Assembly: GCF_014170375.1 (NCBI RefSeq)
Contig: NZ_LZZW01000032.1
Location: 124,001-188,000 of the forward strand
Direction of reading: 5' to 3'
Source: Variovorax sp. UMC13
GTDB taxonomy: Bacteria; Pseudomonadota; Gammaproteobacteria; Burkholderiales; Burkholderiaceae_C
DNA: 64,000 nt
Each line of letters begins with the position of its first letter. Within the stretch, counting starts at the first letter, position 1. This document shows positions 32,610-44,600 of the stretch, piece by piece. A model generated the notes under the pieces. It saw only the letters and a program-made list of their open reading frames with translations, was not told where the DNA came from and did no database searches. Position numbers and translations under genes: made by a program.

Positions 32610-35600
32610 ATGTCGCCACGCCAGAGCCCCGCACGCCCCGTCTCCTCCCTTCATCCCGATCGCGGTGCCGCGCGCGGCCGGCCGCTGCGCTCGCCGCGCC
32701 TGAAGCCCGTGACCGCGGCCGTCGTCGTGCTGCTGCTCGCCGGCGGCGCGCACGCGCAGCGCGCGCTGGGCCCCGCATGGATGGCGCAAAAGAACCTGGC
32801 GCAGAGCACCGCGGCCGCGACGGGCCGGCTGCCCAACGGCCTGCCGGTGTCCTCGCTCAACAGCCCGCTGGCGCAGCAGCAGCAGGCCAATGCGCAGCTG
32901 GCGCGCTCGATCGACAACCTCAACCTCGCGGCGCGCGGCATCGCGGCGCAGCAGGCGGCGCAGGCCGCGGCCCGCGCGGCGGCGCTGGCGGCCGGCGGTG
33001 GCGTGCCCGATGGCTTGACCGAGGGCGGCTTGAAGGTCGACACGAACAGCCTCACGGCCGGTTGGCTCAACGCCAACGCGCCCACGCAGGGCTCGGCCGA
33101 CGGCAGGACCACGGTGGCGATCCAGCAGACCGCAGACAAGGCGATCCTGAATTGGGAGACCTTCAACGTCGGCAGGAACACCACGGTCGAGTTCAAGCAG
33201 CAGGCCGACTGGGCCGTGCTCAACCGCGTCAACGACCCGAACGCGCGACCCTCGCAGATCCAGGGCCAGCTCAAGTCCGACGGCACGGTGCTGGTGGTCA
33301 ACCGCAACGGCATCGTGTTCAGCGGCAGCAGCCAGGTGAACACCCGCAACCTGGTGGCCGCCGCGGTGGGCATGAGCGACGCGCAGTTCGGCCAGGGCCT
33401 CTACAGCAGCCTGCAGGGCACCACGCCCGTGCCGGTGCTGGCCAACGACCTGGTGCTGACGGCCACCAGCGTGGCCCACGGCAACGCGACGGCCGACGTG
33501 GTGGTCGAGGCCGGCGCGCGCATCGAGACGCGCACGCCGCAGTCGGTGACCGAGGGCGGCGGCTACGTGCTGCTGGCCGGGCGCGAGGTCCGCAACGGCG
33601 GCAGCATCGCCACGCCGCGCGGCCAGACCACGCTGGCCGCGGGCGATGCCTTCGTGATCCGCAAGGGCGTGGGCACGGACGGCAACGCGCAGTCGAGCAC
33701 GCGCGGCAACGAGGTCGAGGTGCTGCGCAACGCGGGCAGCGCGGCCGGCCGGGTCGTCAACGCGGGCCTGATCGGCGCCGCCACCGGCGACGTCACGCTC
33801 AGCGGCCACACGGTGGAACAGGCCGGCGTGCTGCTCTCGAGCACCAGCGTCAACGCGCGCGGCACGCTGCACCTCACGGCCACCGGCGGCACCGACGCAC
33901 GCGTCGTGCTCGCACCCGGCGGCGTGAGCGCGATCCTGCTCGACGCCAGCGCCGAGACCGCGCTCGACGTGCAGCGCAATGCGCTGATCAAGGAATCGGC
34001 CGTCGCCAGCGACGAAAGCTACAACCGGCGCGACCTGTCGCTGGTGCAGGTCGCGTCGAGCGGCGACGTGGCCTTCGAGCCCGATTCGCTCACGCTGGCC
34101 ACCGGCGGCCAGGTCAACGTGACGGCCGCGCGTCGCACCCAGGTGGCCGAGCGCGCGTCCATCGACGTGTCGGGCGCGGTCGGGGTGCGACTGGCCATGG
34201 CTTCGAACAACGTCGAGATCAACGTGCAGGGCAACGAGCAGCGCGACGCGCCCGTGAACCGCGACACCAAGCTGCTCAACAACGCGACCGTGTGGATCGA
34301 CCGCCGCTACCTGGTGCGCGTGCCGGCCGGCACCGACGGCTACGAGGCCGAGCGCTGGTACACCGGCGGCGGCCTGCTCGAGGTCGGCGGCTACCTCAAC
34401 ACCGGCGGCCACACCATCGGCGAATGGGCCGCGGCGGGCGGCACCGTCGACTTCGGCGGCGGCGAGCTGCTGACCCGCGCCGGCTCCTCGATCAACGTGG
34501 CCGGCGGCACGCTGGACGTGCAGACCGGCATGCTGCGCCAGACCTGGCTCACCGGCGCCGACGGCCGGCTCTACAACCTGTCGACCGCGCCCGGCGACAT
34601 GCTGTACCGCGGCGTCTACCGCGGCTTCGAATCGGAACACGCGCGCTGGGGCAAGGGCGCGACCGAGTACTTCCACAGCCCGCTGATCGGCATGCAGGAG
34701 CGCCTGGAGAGCGGCTACACGGTGGGCCGCGATGCGGGACGCGTGGTCGTGGGCACGCGCTCGGCCGTGCTCGAAGGCGGCATCGACACCACGGTCTACC
34801 AGGGACCGCGCCAGCAGCAGGCGCGCGACGCCGGGCTCGACGGCTACGCGCAGTCGCAGATCGCCGCGGCCCGCGCCGGCCGGCTGATCGTGGGCCAGCT
34901 CGTGCCGGTGTACGACGGCAGCGGCAACACGCTGCGCGACAGCGCCACGCCGCTGGCCGAGCGCATCGACATCGGCAAGGCCGCGCAGGGCGTGGCCGAG
35001 GCCATCGCGCTGGCCGACGCCTGGCCGCAGGCCGCGAGCGGCAGGATCGTGCTCGACGCCGACTGGCTCAACGGCCTGGGCCTGGGCGGCCTGGCGCTGT
35101 ACGCGAGCGGCGCGATCGAGGTGTCCGAAGCGGTGGTGGTGGTGCCCGGCGGCAGCATCGCGCTGCATGCCAGCCAGGTCGACGTGAAGGCCGACCTCGG
35201 CGCGCGCGGCGGCAGCATCGCGCTGGGCAACATGACCACCCGCTACGCCAATGCGGCCTGGAACGAGGTGCCCCTGGTGAGCGCGCCGCCCGCCGGCTAC
35301 ACGGCCCGCGTGACGCTGGCCGAGGGCGTGACGCTGGACACCCGCGGCCTCTGGACCAACCTGCTGCGCGACCCGGCGCAGAGCCGCGGCCTGCCTTATG
35401 TCGACGGCGGCGCGGTGCGCATCGCGAGCACCGGCGACGTGCTGCTGGCCAAGGGCAGCCTGATCGACACTTCGTCGGGTGCGGCGCTGATGGCCGACGG
35501 CACGCAGCGCGGCGGCCGCGGCGGCGACATCGCGCTGCGCTCCAACCAGTACGACACCGCCGGCAGCGGCGCGGGCACGCTCGCGCTGGACGGCGAACTG

Positions 35601-38600
35601 CGCGGCCACGGCATGAAGGGCGGCGGCACGCTGACGATCGACTCGGGCATCGGCATCGCGCTCGGCGGCGGCCTGCTGGCCGACAGCGGCGTGCTGCCCG
35701 CGGGCCAGGCGGTGCCGGTGCACCTGACGCTGGCCGAAGCCTTCGTCATCCCGGTCGGCACGGTGCTGCCCAGCGATTTCAGCTACACCGCCAACGTCAT
35801 TCCCGCGGGCGCCGGCCTCAAGGGCCAGCCGGCCTTCAGCGCGAGCCGCACCGTCACGCTGGCCGCGCCCTGGGTGGTGCCCACGGCGGTGGTGAGCTGG
35901 GAGCAGATCCGCATCGATACCACCGACGGCATGTGGTACTTCAACGGCCAGATGATCCCGGCCGGCAAGACCATCCGCGGCATCGGCGGCAGCGGCAAGA
36001 TCCCCGAGGGCTACATCGTGCCGGCCAATGCCTTCCCCAACGGCATGCCGGTGACGGACTACCTGATCACCATCGAGGCCGGCACGCCCTTCGCGAAGGA
36101 GGTCACGATGGCCGCGGGCCAGCGCATCGCGGCCGGCACGCGGCTGCAGGCCGATGCGGCGGTGAAGCCGCTGGTGGTGCTGGGCGACAGCCTGTTCCGC
36201 AGCGGCTTCTCGAAGTACGCGATCGGCGCGCACCAGGGCGTGCAGGTGGCGCAGGACGCGGCGCTCGAGATCACGATGCCGGTGCTGCGCCTCGACGTGC
36301 CGGCCGCGCGCACGCTGGCCACCGGCGCCGATCCCTCGGCCGCGCTGCAGCCCTGGCTGCCGCCGCTGTGGCAGCAGAACCCGGCCAAGGGCGTGCTCAC
36401 GCAGCGCGCCGGCGCCGACATCGCGCTCACGGCGGGCACGCTGTACAGCCAGGCCCCGCTCATCGTGGGCACGGGCGCTTCGCTCGCGGTCGATCCCGGC
36501 CGCGCGATCACGCTGACGGGCAACGGCCAGATCACCGTCGACGGCGCGCTCAGCGCGCACGGTGGGCGCATCTCGGTGCTGCCGGGCGGCTTCGGCACCG
36601 GCAACGACGCGAACCTGCCCGCGGGCCGGCCCGATGGCCGCTCGCTCTGGATCGGCGCCGGTGCCGTGCTCGACGTGTCGGGCCAGGCCGTGACCGCGAT
36701 CGATGCGGCCGGCCGGACCTACGGCCGCGTGAGCGCGGGCGGCGTGATCGAGCTGGGCGCGCGCTACGACGCCGAGGCGCGCAAGCTCGATGCGATCGAG
36801 GCCTTCCTGATCGTGCGGCCGGGCGCGGTGCTCGAGGCGTCGGGCGCGTCCGCGCTGCTCGAGGTCGCGGGCCTCGGCCCCACCGTCGTGGCGAGCCACG
36901 GCGGCACCCTCTCGCTGAGTTCCACGCGCGGCCTGTTCCTCGACGGCCGGATGCACGCCGCCGCGGGCGGTGCCGGCGCGGCCGGCGGCACGCTGGCGCT
37001 GCAGCTGGAGACCCCGGTCTACGGCCCGGTCGACCGCTTCACGTTCAAGGGCTCCAACGTCGACGACGCGGTGCGCGTGCCGCGCGAACTCACGCTCTCG
37101 CAGGTGCAGGGCGACAGCGGCCTGGCCGCCGGGCTGGTGGCCGCGCAGGCCGATGCCTCGCTGGTCTACGGGCAGGCGCGGCTGGGCGCGGACCGGGTCC
37201 AGGCCGGCGGTTTCGACAACCTGGCGCTGCTGGCCAACGGCCTGATCAGCTTCGATGGCGATGTGACGCTCGCGCTGGGCCAGAGCCTGCGGCTCACGGC
37301 CAGCAGCATGGGCCTGGCGCAGGGCGCGGCGGCCGACAGCCGCGTGCAGCTGAGCGCGCCCTACGTGCGGCTCGCGGGCTCGAGCGGCCGCCAGCGCGAC
37401 AACACGATCATGCCCAACCCGGTGCTGGGCAGCCCCAACGCCGGCGCCGGCAAGGGCTCGCTCGGCGTGCCGCTGGTGGCCGCGGGCTCGTCCCTGGCCA
37501 TCGACGCGGCGCTGATCGACTTCGTGGGCGAGGTCAACACCGGCACGCGCGGCACCATCGCGCTCAACGCGGCCACGCCCCTGACGGTGGAGCGCTTCGC
37601 CTTCGACGACATGCGCCTCTACAGCAGCGGCGACATGCGCTTCCGCGAGGACGCCCGCTTCTACGCGCCCGGCAACCTGCGGCTGGTGGCCGCGCAGCTC
37701 TATCCCACCACCGGCAGCAAGGCGCTGGTGATGGTCGGCCAGGTGAGCAGCCGCGACACCTGGGGCAACCTGGTCGCCAGCTTCGACCCGGCCCGCAGCC
37801 TCACGATCGAGCGCAGCAGCGAGGCCGACCCGGCCGTGCCCTATTCGGTCTTCGGCTCGCTGACGCTGGCCGCGGGCACCGTCCACCAGGGCGGCGTGGT
37901 GCGCGCGCCGCTGGGCAACGTGGTCTTCGGCACCCGCGCCGACGGCTACACCGGCCAGGTGAACCTGCTGCCGGGCAGCATCAGCTCGGTCAGCGCCCAT
38001 GGCCTGACCATGCCCTATGGCGGCACCGTCGACGGCCTGACCTATGTCTACAACGGCGTCGACCTCGACTTCCAGGGCGTGGGCAACGAGCCGGCGGTGC
38101 AGTTCGCCAGCCATGCGGTCGACGTGCGCGAAGGCGCGGTGATCGACCTGCGCGGCGGCGGCGAACTCACGGGCGCGGGCTTCCTCACGGGCCGCGGCGG
38201 CTCGACCGACGCGCGGCTGCATCCGCTGGTGCAGAGCGGTGCCAAGGGCGGCTTCACGCTGCCCGGGCTCGCAACGAATCCGGTCTATGCGATCGTGCCC
38301 GGCGTGCAGGCCGGCTATGCGCCCATCGTCGCCGAGAAGGGCGCGGGCGACCCGGCCATCGGCCGCCAGATCACCATCGGCGCGGGCGTGCCCGGCCTCG
38401 CGGCGGGCACCTACACCCTGCTGCCCTCGAGCTATGCGCTGCTGCCCGGCGCCTACCGCGTCGAGCTCAGCGGCAAGGGGGCGGCGGTCACGGACACGGC
38501 CATCGCCATGCGCAACGGCTCATGGAGCGCGGGGGCGCAGCTCGACGTGGCCCACACGCAGATCCGCGATGCGCTGCCGATGCAGGTCACGCTGACCTCG

Positions 38601-41600
38601 GCCGACACGCTGCGCCGCTATTCGCAGTACAACGAGACCGGCGTCAGCGCCTTCGCGCTGGGCGTGGCCGAACGCGAGGGAATCCCGCGCGCGGTGATCG
38701 AGCGCGACGCCAAGACCCTGCGCCTGGACCTCTTCTCGCCCACCCTGGCGGGCGCGTTCGAGGGCGCGGGCCGTGCGCTGCAGTTCGACGGCACGGTGCA
38801 GCAGGCTCCGGCCAAAGGCGGCCGCGGCAGCACGCTCAACCTGAGCGGGCAGGGCCGCTACGAAGTGCTGGCGGCCGGCGCGGCGCCCACGGCCGGCTTC
38901 GGCGGCGTGTCGGTGCATGCGGACGACCTCAACGCCGTCGGCGCCGCGCGCATCGTGATCGGCGGCACGCTCAAGGCCACCTTCACCAACAACCAGGGCA
39001 GCCAGCAGTCGGCCAACGTGGTCGACGCCGCGGCCACCGCCTCGCGCATCGTGCTGCGCGCGGGCAGCCAGCTCGAGGCGGCCGAGGTGTTCCTGCTCAC
39101 CGGCCGCATCGACGGCGGCATCACGCTCGAGCAGGGCTCGGGCATCGACACGCTGCGCCGCGGCGCGCCGGCCTACGACAGCACGCAGGGCTACGTCTAC
39201 GCCACCGGCCCGAACAGCATGCTGGCGCTGTCCAACGGCTGGCTCGACGTGCTCGCGCCCACCCTGCCGACGCAGGCCGACGGCACCGGTCCCGGGGCGA
39301 TCCACATCGGCGCCTGCGACGCGGGCGTGCCCTGCAGCGGCAGCACGCGGCTCTATTCCGAAGGCACGATCACCGCCGCCACCGACAAGGCCTTCACGCT
39401 GGCCGACTCGGTGCGCTACGGTGCGCGCAACCTGGTGCTGGCCGTGGGCGGCATCAACGTCGGCAGCGAGGCCGCGCTGGCCGAGGCGGCCGCGCGCGGC
39501 GTGCTGCCCGAGGGCCTCACGCTCAACCAGCAGGTGCTCGACCGCCTGCTGCTGGGCGACACCAGCGTCGGCGCGCCCGCGCTCGAGAACCTGGTGCTGA
39601 CCGCGCGCGACGCGCTCAACTTCTTCGGCAGCACCGCGCTGTCGACCATCGACCCGGCCACCGGCCGCTCCGCGCTGCAGCGGCTGGTGCTGGGCACGCC
39701 CGCGATCTACGGCCTGGGCGGCGCGGGCGACGTGGCGCGCATCGAGACCGACACCCTGGTCTGGAACGGCGCCGCGACGCCGCCGGGCCAGGTGGTGGCG
39801 CAGGGTGCGGGCACCGGCACCGGCAGCGGGCAGCTGCGCGTCGATGCGCGGCAGATCGAGTTCGGCTTCGGCCCCGACCTGCGCGTCGACAGCGTGCGCG
39901 CGCAGGACCGCCTGGCGCTGGGCTTCGGCGAGGTCGCGCTGCACGCCAGCGAACGCATCACCGCCAACCACCTGGGCACGCTGGCGGTCTACCAGTCGCG
40001 CGGCGCCTGGGACGACAGCACCAAGGACTACGGCTACAGCGGCGGCGTGCTCGACATCCGCACGCCGCTGCTGACCGGCCATGCGGGCTCGGTCAACCGG
40101 ATCACCGCGGGCGGCGACATCCGCGTCGGCGCGCCGCAGGGCGCCGCGCCGGCGAAGTCCGACAACGCGCTGCTGGCCGGCGCGCTGGGCGCGGAGATCG
40201 CGCTCGACAGCCGCGGCGGCAGCGTGGTGTTCGACACCGCGGTGCTGCTGCCCAGCGGCAAGCTCAGCCTGTCGGCCCAGGGCGACGTGCAGCTGGGCGC
40301 GGGCGCGCAGCTCGACCTCGCGGGCCGCAGGATCGATTTCTTCGACGTCAGCAAATACAGCTGGGGCGGCGACGTGCTGCTCTCCTCGCGCGCCGGCCAC
40401 ATCCGGCAGGCGGCGGGCTCGGCCATCGACCTGTCGGCCGACGACAACCGCGCGGGCAAGCTCTCGGCCATCGCGCTCGGCGCGGGCGCGGGCACCGTCG
40501 ACCTGGCGGGCCGCATCGACGGCAACGCCAGCGGCCACTACGACGCGGGCGGAACACGGGTGCCCTACGCGGCCGGCCGGATCGAGGTGCGCGGCCAGCA
40601 GATCGCCGACTTCGCCGGGCTCAACCAGCGGCTGAACGCGGGCGGTGTCGTCGGCGGGCGCGCGTTCCAGCTGCGGCAGGGCGACCTGGTAATCGGCAGC
40701 GAACTCAAGGCGCGCGAGATCGACGTGTCGGTCGACAACGGCCGCCTCACGGTCGACGGCCGCATCGACGCCAGCGGCGAGCAGGCCGGCAGCATCCGGC
40801 TCGCCGCGAACGGCGGCGTCACGCTCGCGGGCACGGCGGTGCTCGACGCGCATGCCACGGTGCTGCGCGTGGACAGCTACGGCAAGGTCATCGAGGCGCC
40901 GAACCGCGCGGTGATCGAGATCGACGCGGGCCAGGGGCGGCTCACGATCGCCGACGGCGCGCGCATGGACCTGCGCGCCGGCCAGAGCCGGCAGGCCTTC
41001 GGCACCGTCACGCTCAACGCAGCGCGCCTGGGCGGCAACGACGTGGACATCGATGCCGCGGGCCGGATCGCGATCAACGGCGCGCGCTCGCTCACGCTCA
41101 ACGCCTTCCGCACCTACACCGATGCCGCGCTGGGCACCGATGCGACCAACGATGGCCGTAGCTACCAGGTGATCGACCAGGCCTACCTCGATGCGAAGCA
41201 CGGCGACAGCGCGCGCTTCATCGACGCCGCGCTGGGCAACGCCGGCCTGATGGACGGCAGGCTGGCGGGCCTGCGCGCCTACCGCGAGCAGTTCCACCTG
41301 CGGCCCGGCGTGGTGATCGCGGCCGACACGCGCGCCGGCTTCAACCCCGACGGCAACCTGCACGTCGACGGCGACATCGACCTCTCGGGCCACCGCTATG
41401 CGAGCGTCAACCCGTCCCTGCAGCGCACGCTGGTGCGCGGCTCGGGCGAGGCCGGCGCGCTGGTGCTGCGCGCGGCGGGCGACCTCGAGATCTTCGGCAG
41501 CCTCAGCGACGGCTTCGACGGCGGCCGGCTCGGCGTCACGCCCGACGACAAGGGCTGGATCCTGCCCAAGGGCCGCATCCCCTGGGGCGGCGACGTGGTG

Positions 41601-44600
41601 CTGCCGCACGGCCAGCGGGTGACGCTGGCCGAGGGCACCTTCTTCCAGTCGGGCCGCACGCTGAACTACGACCTGCCGATGCAGGCCATGAGCTTCGCGG
41701 CCAACACGCTGCTGCCGGCCACCGTCACCCTCGCCGAGGCCGTGACGATCGCGGCCGGCACGGTGCTGGGCGGCGAGGTGCGCGACGCCTCGGGCCGGCT
41801 GCTGCATGCCGCGGGCACGCTGCTGCAGCAGAACCTGGTGCTGCCCGCGAACACGCAGCTGGGCGCGGGCCTGCGCCTGCCCTCGGCCATCCAGGTGGCG
41901 GCGATGCTGTGGCCCAAGGGCGTGCCGCTGCCCTTCCCGCAGGGCAAGGTGCAGGACACGGCGGACCCGTGGAACCCCATCAACGGCGTGCAGCTCGCCG
42001 GCGCGCTCACGCTCAGGAAGGGCTCGGTCATTCCCGGCGAGACGTGGGTCAGGCTGCCGGGCGACGCCGAGTCGGTGGCGCTGCGCCCCGCCGATGCCGT
42101 CGACGGCACGCAGGGCCGCACCTGGGCGCTGGCGCCCATGCTGGCGCCGGGTTCGGCCTCGTGGGACCTGCGCCTGGTCGCGGGCGCCGACCTGCAGGCC
42201 GCCGACACGCGCCTGACGGTGCCGGGCAGCACGGCGCAGGTGCGCCTGTCCGACACCCACTACGGCCTGGCCTCGGAATACCTGCCGGTGCCCGGCACCG
42301 GCACGCCCGCGGTCTACCGCTGGTCGCCCGACATCGACGTGGCGACCTGGGAGTCGATGGGCCTGGCGGGGGTGTTCGTACCGGGCGAACTGATCACCCC
42401 GGAGACCATCGACCTGCTGATCGCGATGGGCTACATCGCGTCGAGCCCGCTCGAACTCAACGATTGGGGCGCGGGCGCCACGACCGACGTCGCCAGCCCC
42501 GGGACGCCGGCGGACTACGCCGACCAGATGCGTCCCGTGCGCCAGCAGCTCTACAGCGTGCTGCGCACCGGCACCGGCGACCTGGACATCGTCTCGGCCG
42601 GCAACGTCGCCATGACCTCGCCCTTCGGCGTGTACACCGCGGGCACGCAGGCGGCCTCGCTGGCCGCGCCCGGCGCCAGGGACCCGTACAACCTGCAGCG
42701 CGGCGTCAATGCCGAGGGCAACGTGCTCAAGAGCGAAGGCCATTACCTCGAGCAGCTGGTCGACGGCGGCAGCCAGAGCCTCTACCAGGCCTGGTACCCG
42801 GAGCGCGGCGGCAATGTGCTGGTGCGCGCGGGCGGCGCGGTGACGGGCGACCAGATCGGGCTGCGCGGCAACCTCAACCGCACCGACGATGCCTTCGGCA
42901 TCCTCGACAACCCGGTCTCCAGCAGCGTGGCGATCGGCAACTGGCTCTGGCGCCAGGGCACGGGCAGCGTGGTGCCGGGCGCCGAGGGCGTGCCCACCGC
43001 CTGGTGGATCAACTTCGGCACCTACGTCGCGGGCGACGAGCGGCGCCTGGGCCAGTACCAGAACCATCCCTCGCTGGTCGGCTTCACCGGCATCGGCACG
43101 CTGGGCGGCGGCAACCTGGTGTTCGAGAGCGCGGGCAACGCGGGCGTGCTGTCGCAGCGCGGCGACGTCGACCGCAACTACGTGCCGCGCAGCCAGGGCC
43201 TGAACCTGGCGGTCGCGAGCACCGGCCGCATGACGGCCGCGGGCGAGCTGCTGCTGACCGGCGGCGGCGACCTCGACGTGCGCATCGGCGGCCGCCTCAA
43301 CCCGGCGCGCGAGGTGCGCATCGCGACCTCGACCGCCGGCCTCACGCAGACCGAGCAGGCCACGCAGCTCGACCTCAACGGCACCTTCGTCAACCTGCGC
43401 GGCGCGATGAACCTGCAGGCCGGGGCCATCGGCAGCATCGAGCTGCGCTACGACCAGCAGGACCCGCAGGAATCGCGGCCCTACCGCGTGGCGGTCGCGA
43501 GCTCCTCGCGCGCCGGCGGTGGCCCGGTGATCGTGCCCGGCGATGCGGGCGTGCGCATCGACGCGCGCGGCGACCTGGTGCTGGGCAGCGTGGTCGATGC
43601 CGGCCGCGTGCCGCAGTACTACGACGGCTTCCGCTTCAGCTACGACGGCGTGCAGCGCACCGGCCAGGGCTGGGCCTGGTTCTCGCTGTGGACGCCGTCG
43701 ACCGCGCTCGACCTGTTCAGCGCGGGCGGCAACCTCACGCCCGGCACCGCCTGGCTGGACAACGGCAGCAACCGCGACCAGGCCGCGACCGACGGGCGCT
43801 TCGTCTACCCCTCGCAGCTGCGCGCCGTGGCCGCGAGCGGCAGCCTCTACTACGGCAATGCCATGTCGGGGGCCACGAACAACGGCGTTCCGGTGCAGTC
43901 GCCCTTCGGCATCGTGCTGGCGCCGTCGCCGGTGGCGCCGGAATTCACCCGCACGCACGCCGGCCAGCTCGAGCTGCTGGCCGCCGACTCGATCCATGCG
44001 GGCGGCTATGCGATCACGCCCTCGGGCGCCGATCCGACCGCGCTGCCCACGCCCTACAACACCGGCTTCAGCGGCGCGGTGCGCCTCGCCTGGTTCGGCA
44101 TCGGCCATGCCAACCACGTGCCGGTCGATGCGCACATGCCGTCGGTCGGCTACTACACCGGCTACGGCCTGGGCAGCACGCAGCTCTATCCGATGTTCAG
44201 CCTGACCTCGCCCTCGGCCTCCGGCTACGTGGCCGAGGGGCAGCAGCCCGCGCGCTACTACGCGGTCGACGGCGACGCCATCGGCGTGCGCACCGGCGCC
44301 ATCGTCACCCGCGGCGGCCGTGCCGACAGCCCGGTCTGGTACGAAGGCGGCGGTGCGGTGGCGATCATGGCGGGGCGCGACATCGTGAATTCGGGCACCG
44401 CGCTCGGCAGCACCGCCGGCGAATCGGCCGACGGCCTGGGCTGGAGCACCTTCCGCTCGACCGTGCCCAGCCAGCTGGGCGATCCGCCGCGCATCACGCC
44501 GGTGACCAGCGGCTCCTCGCGCGGCAACCTGATCGTGCACAACAGCCCCGACGACGTGTCGGTGGTCTCGGCCGGGCGCGACATCCGCTACAGCAGCTTC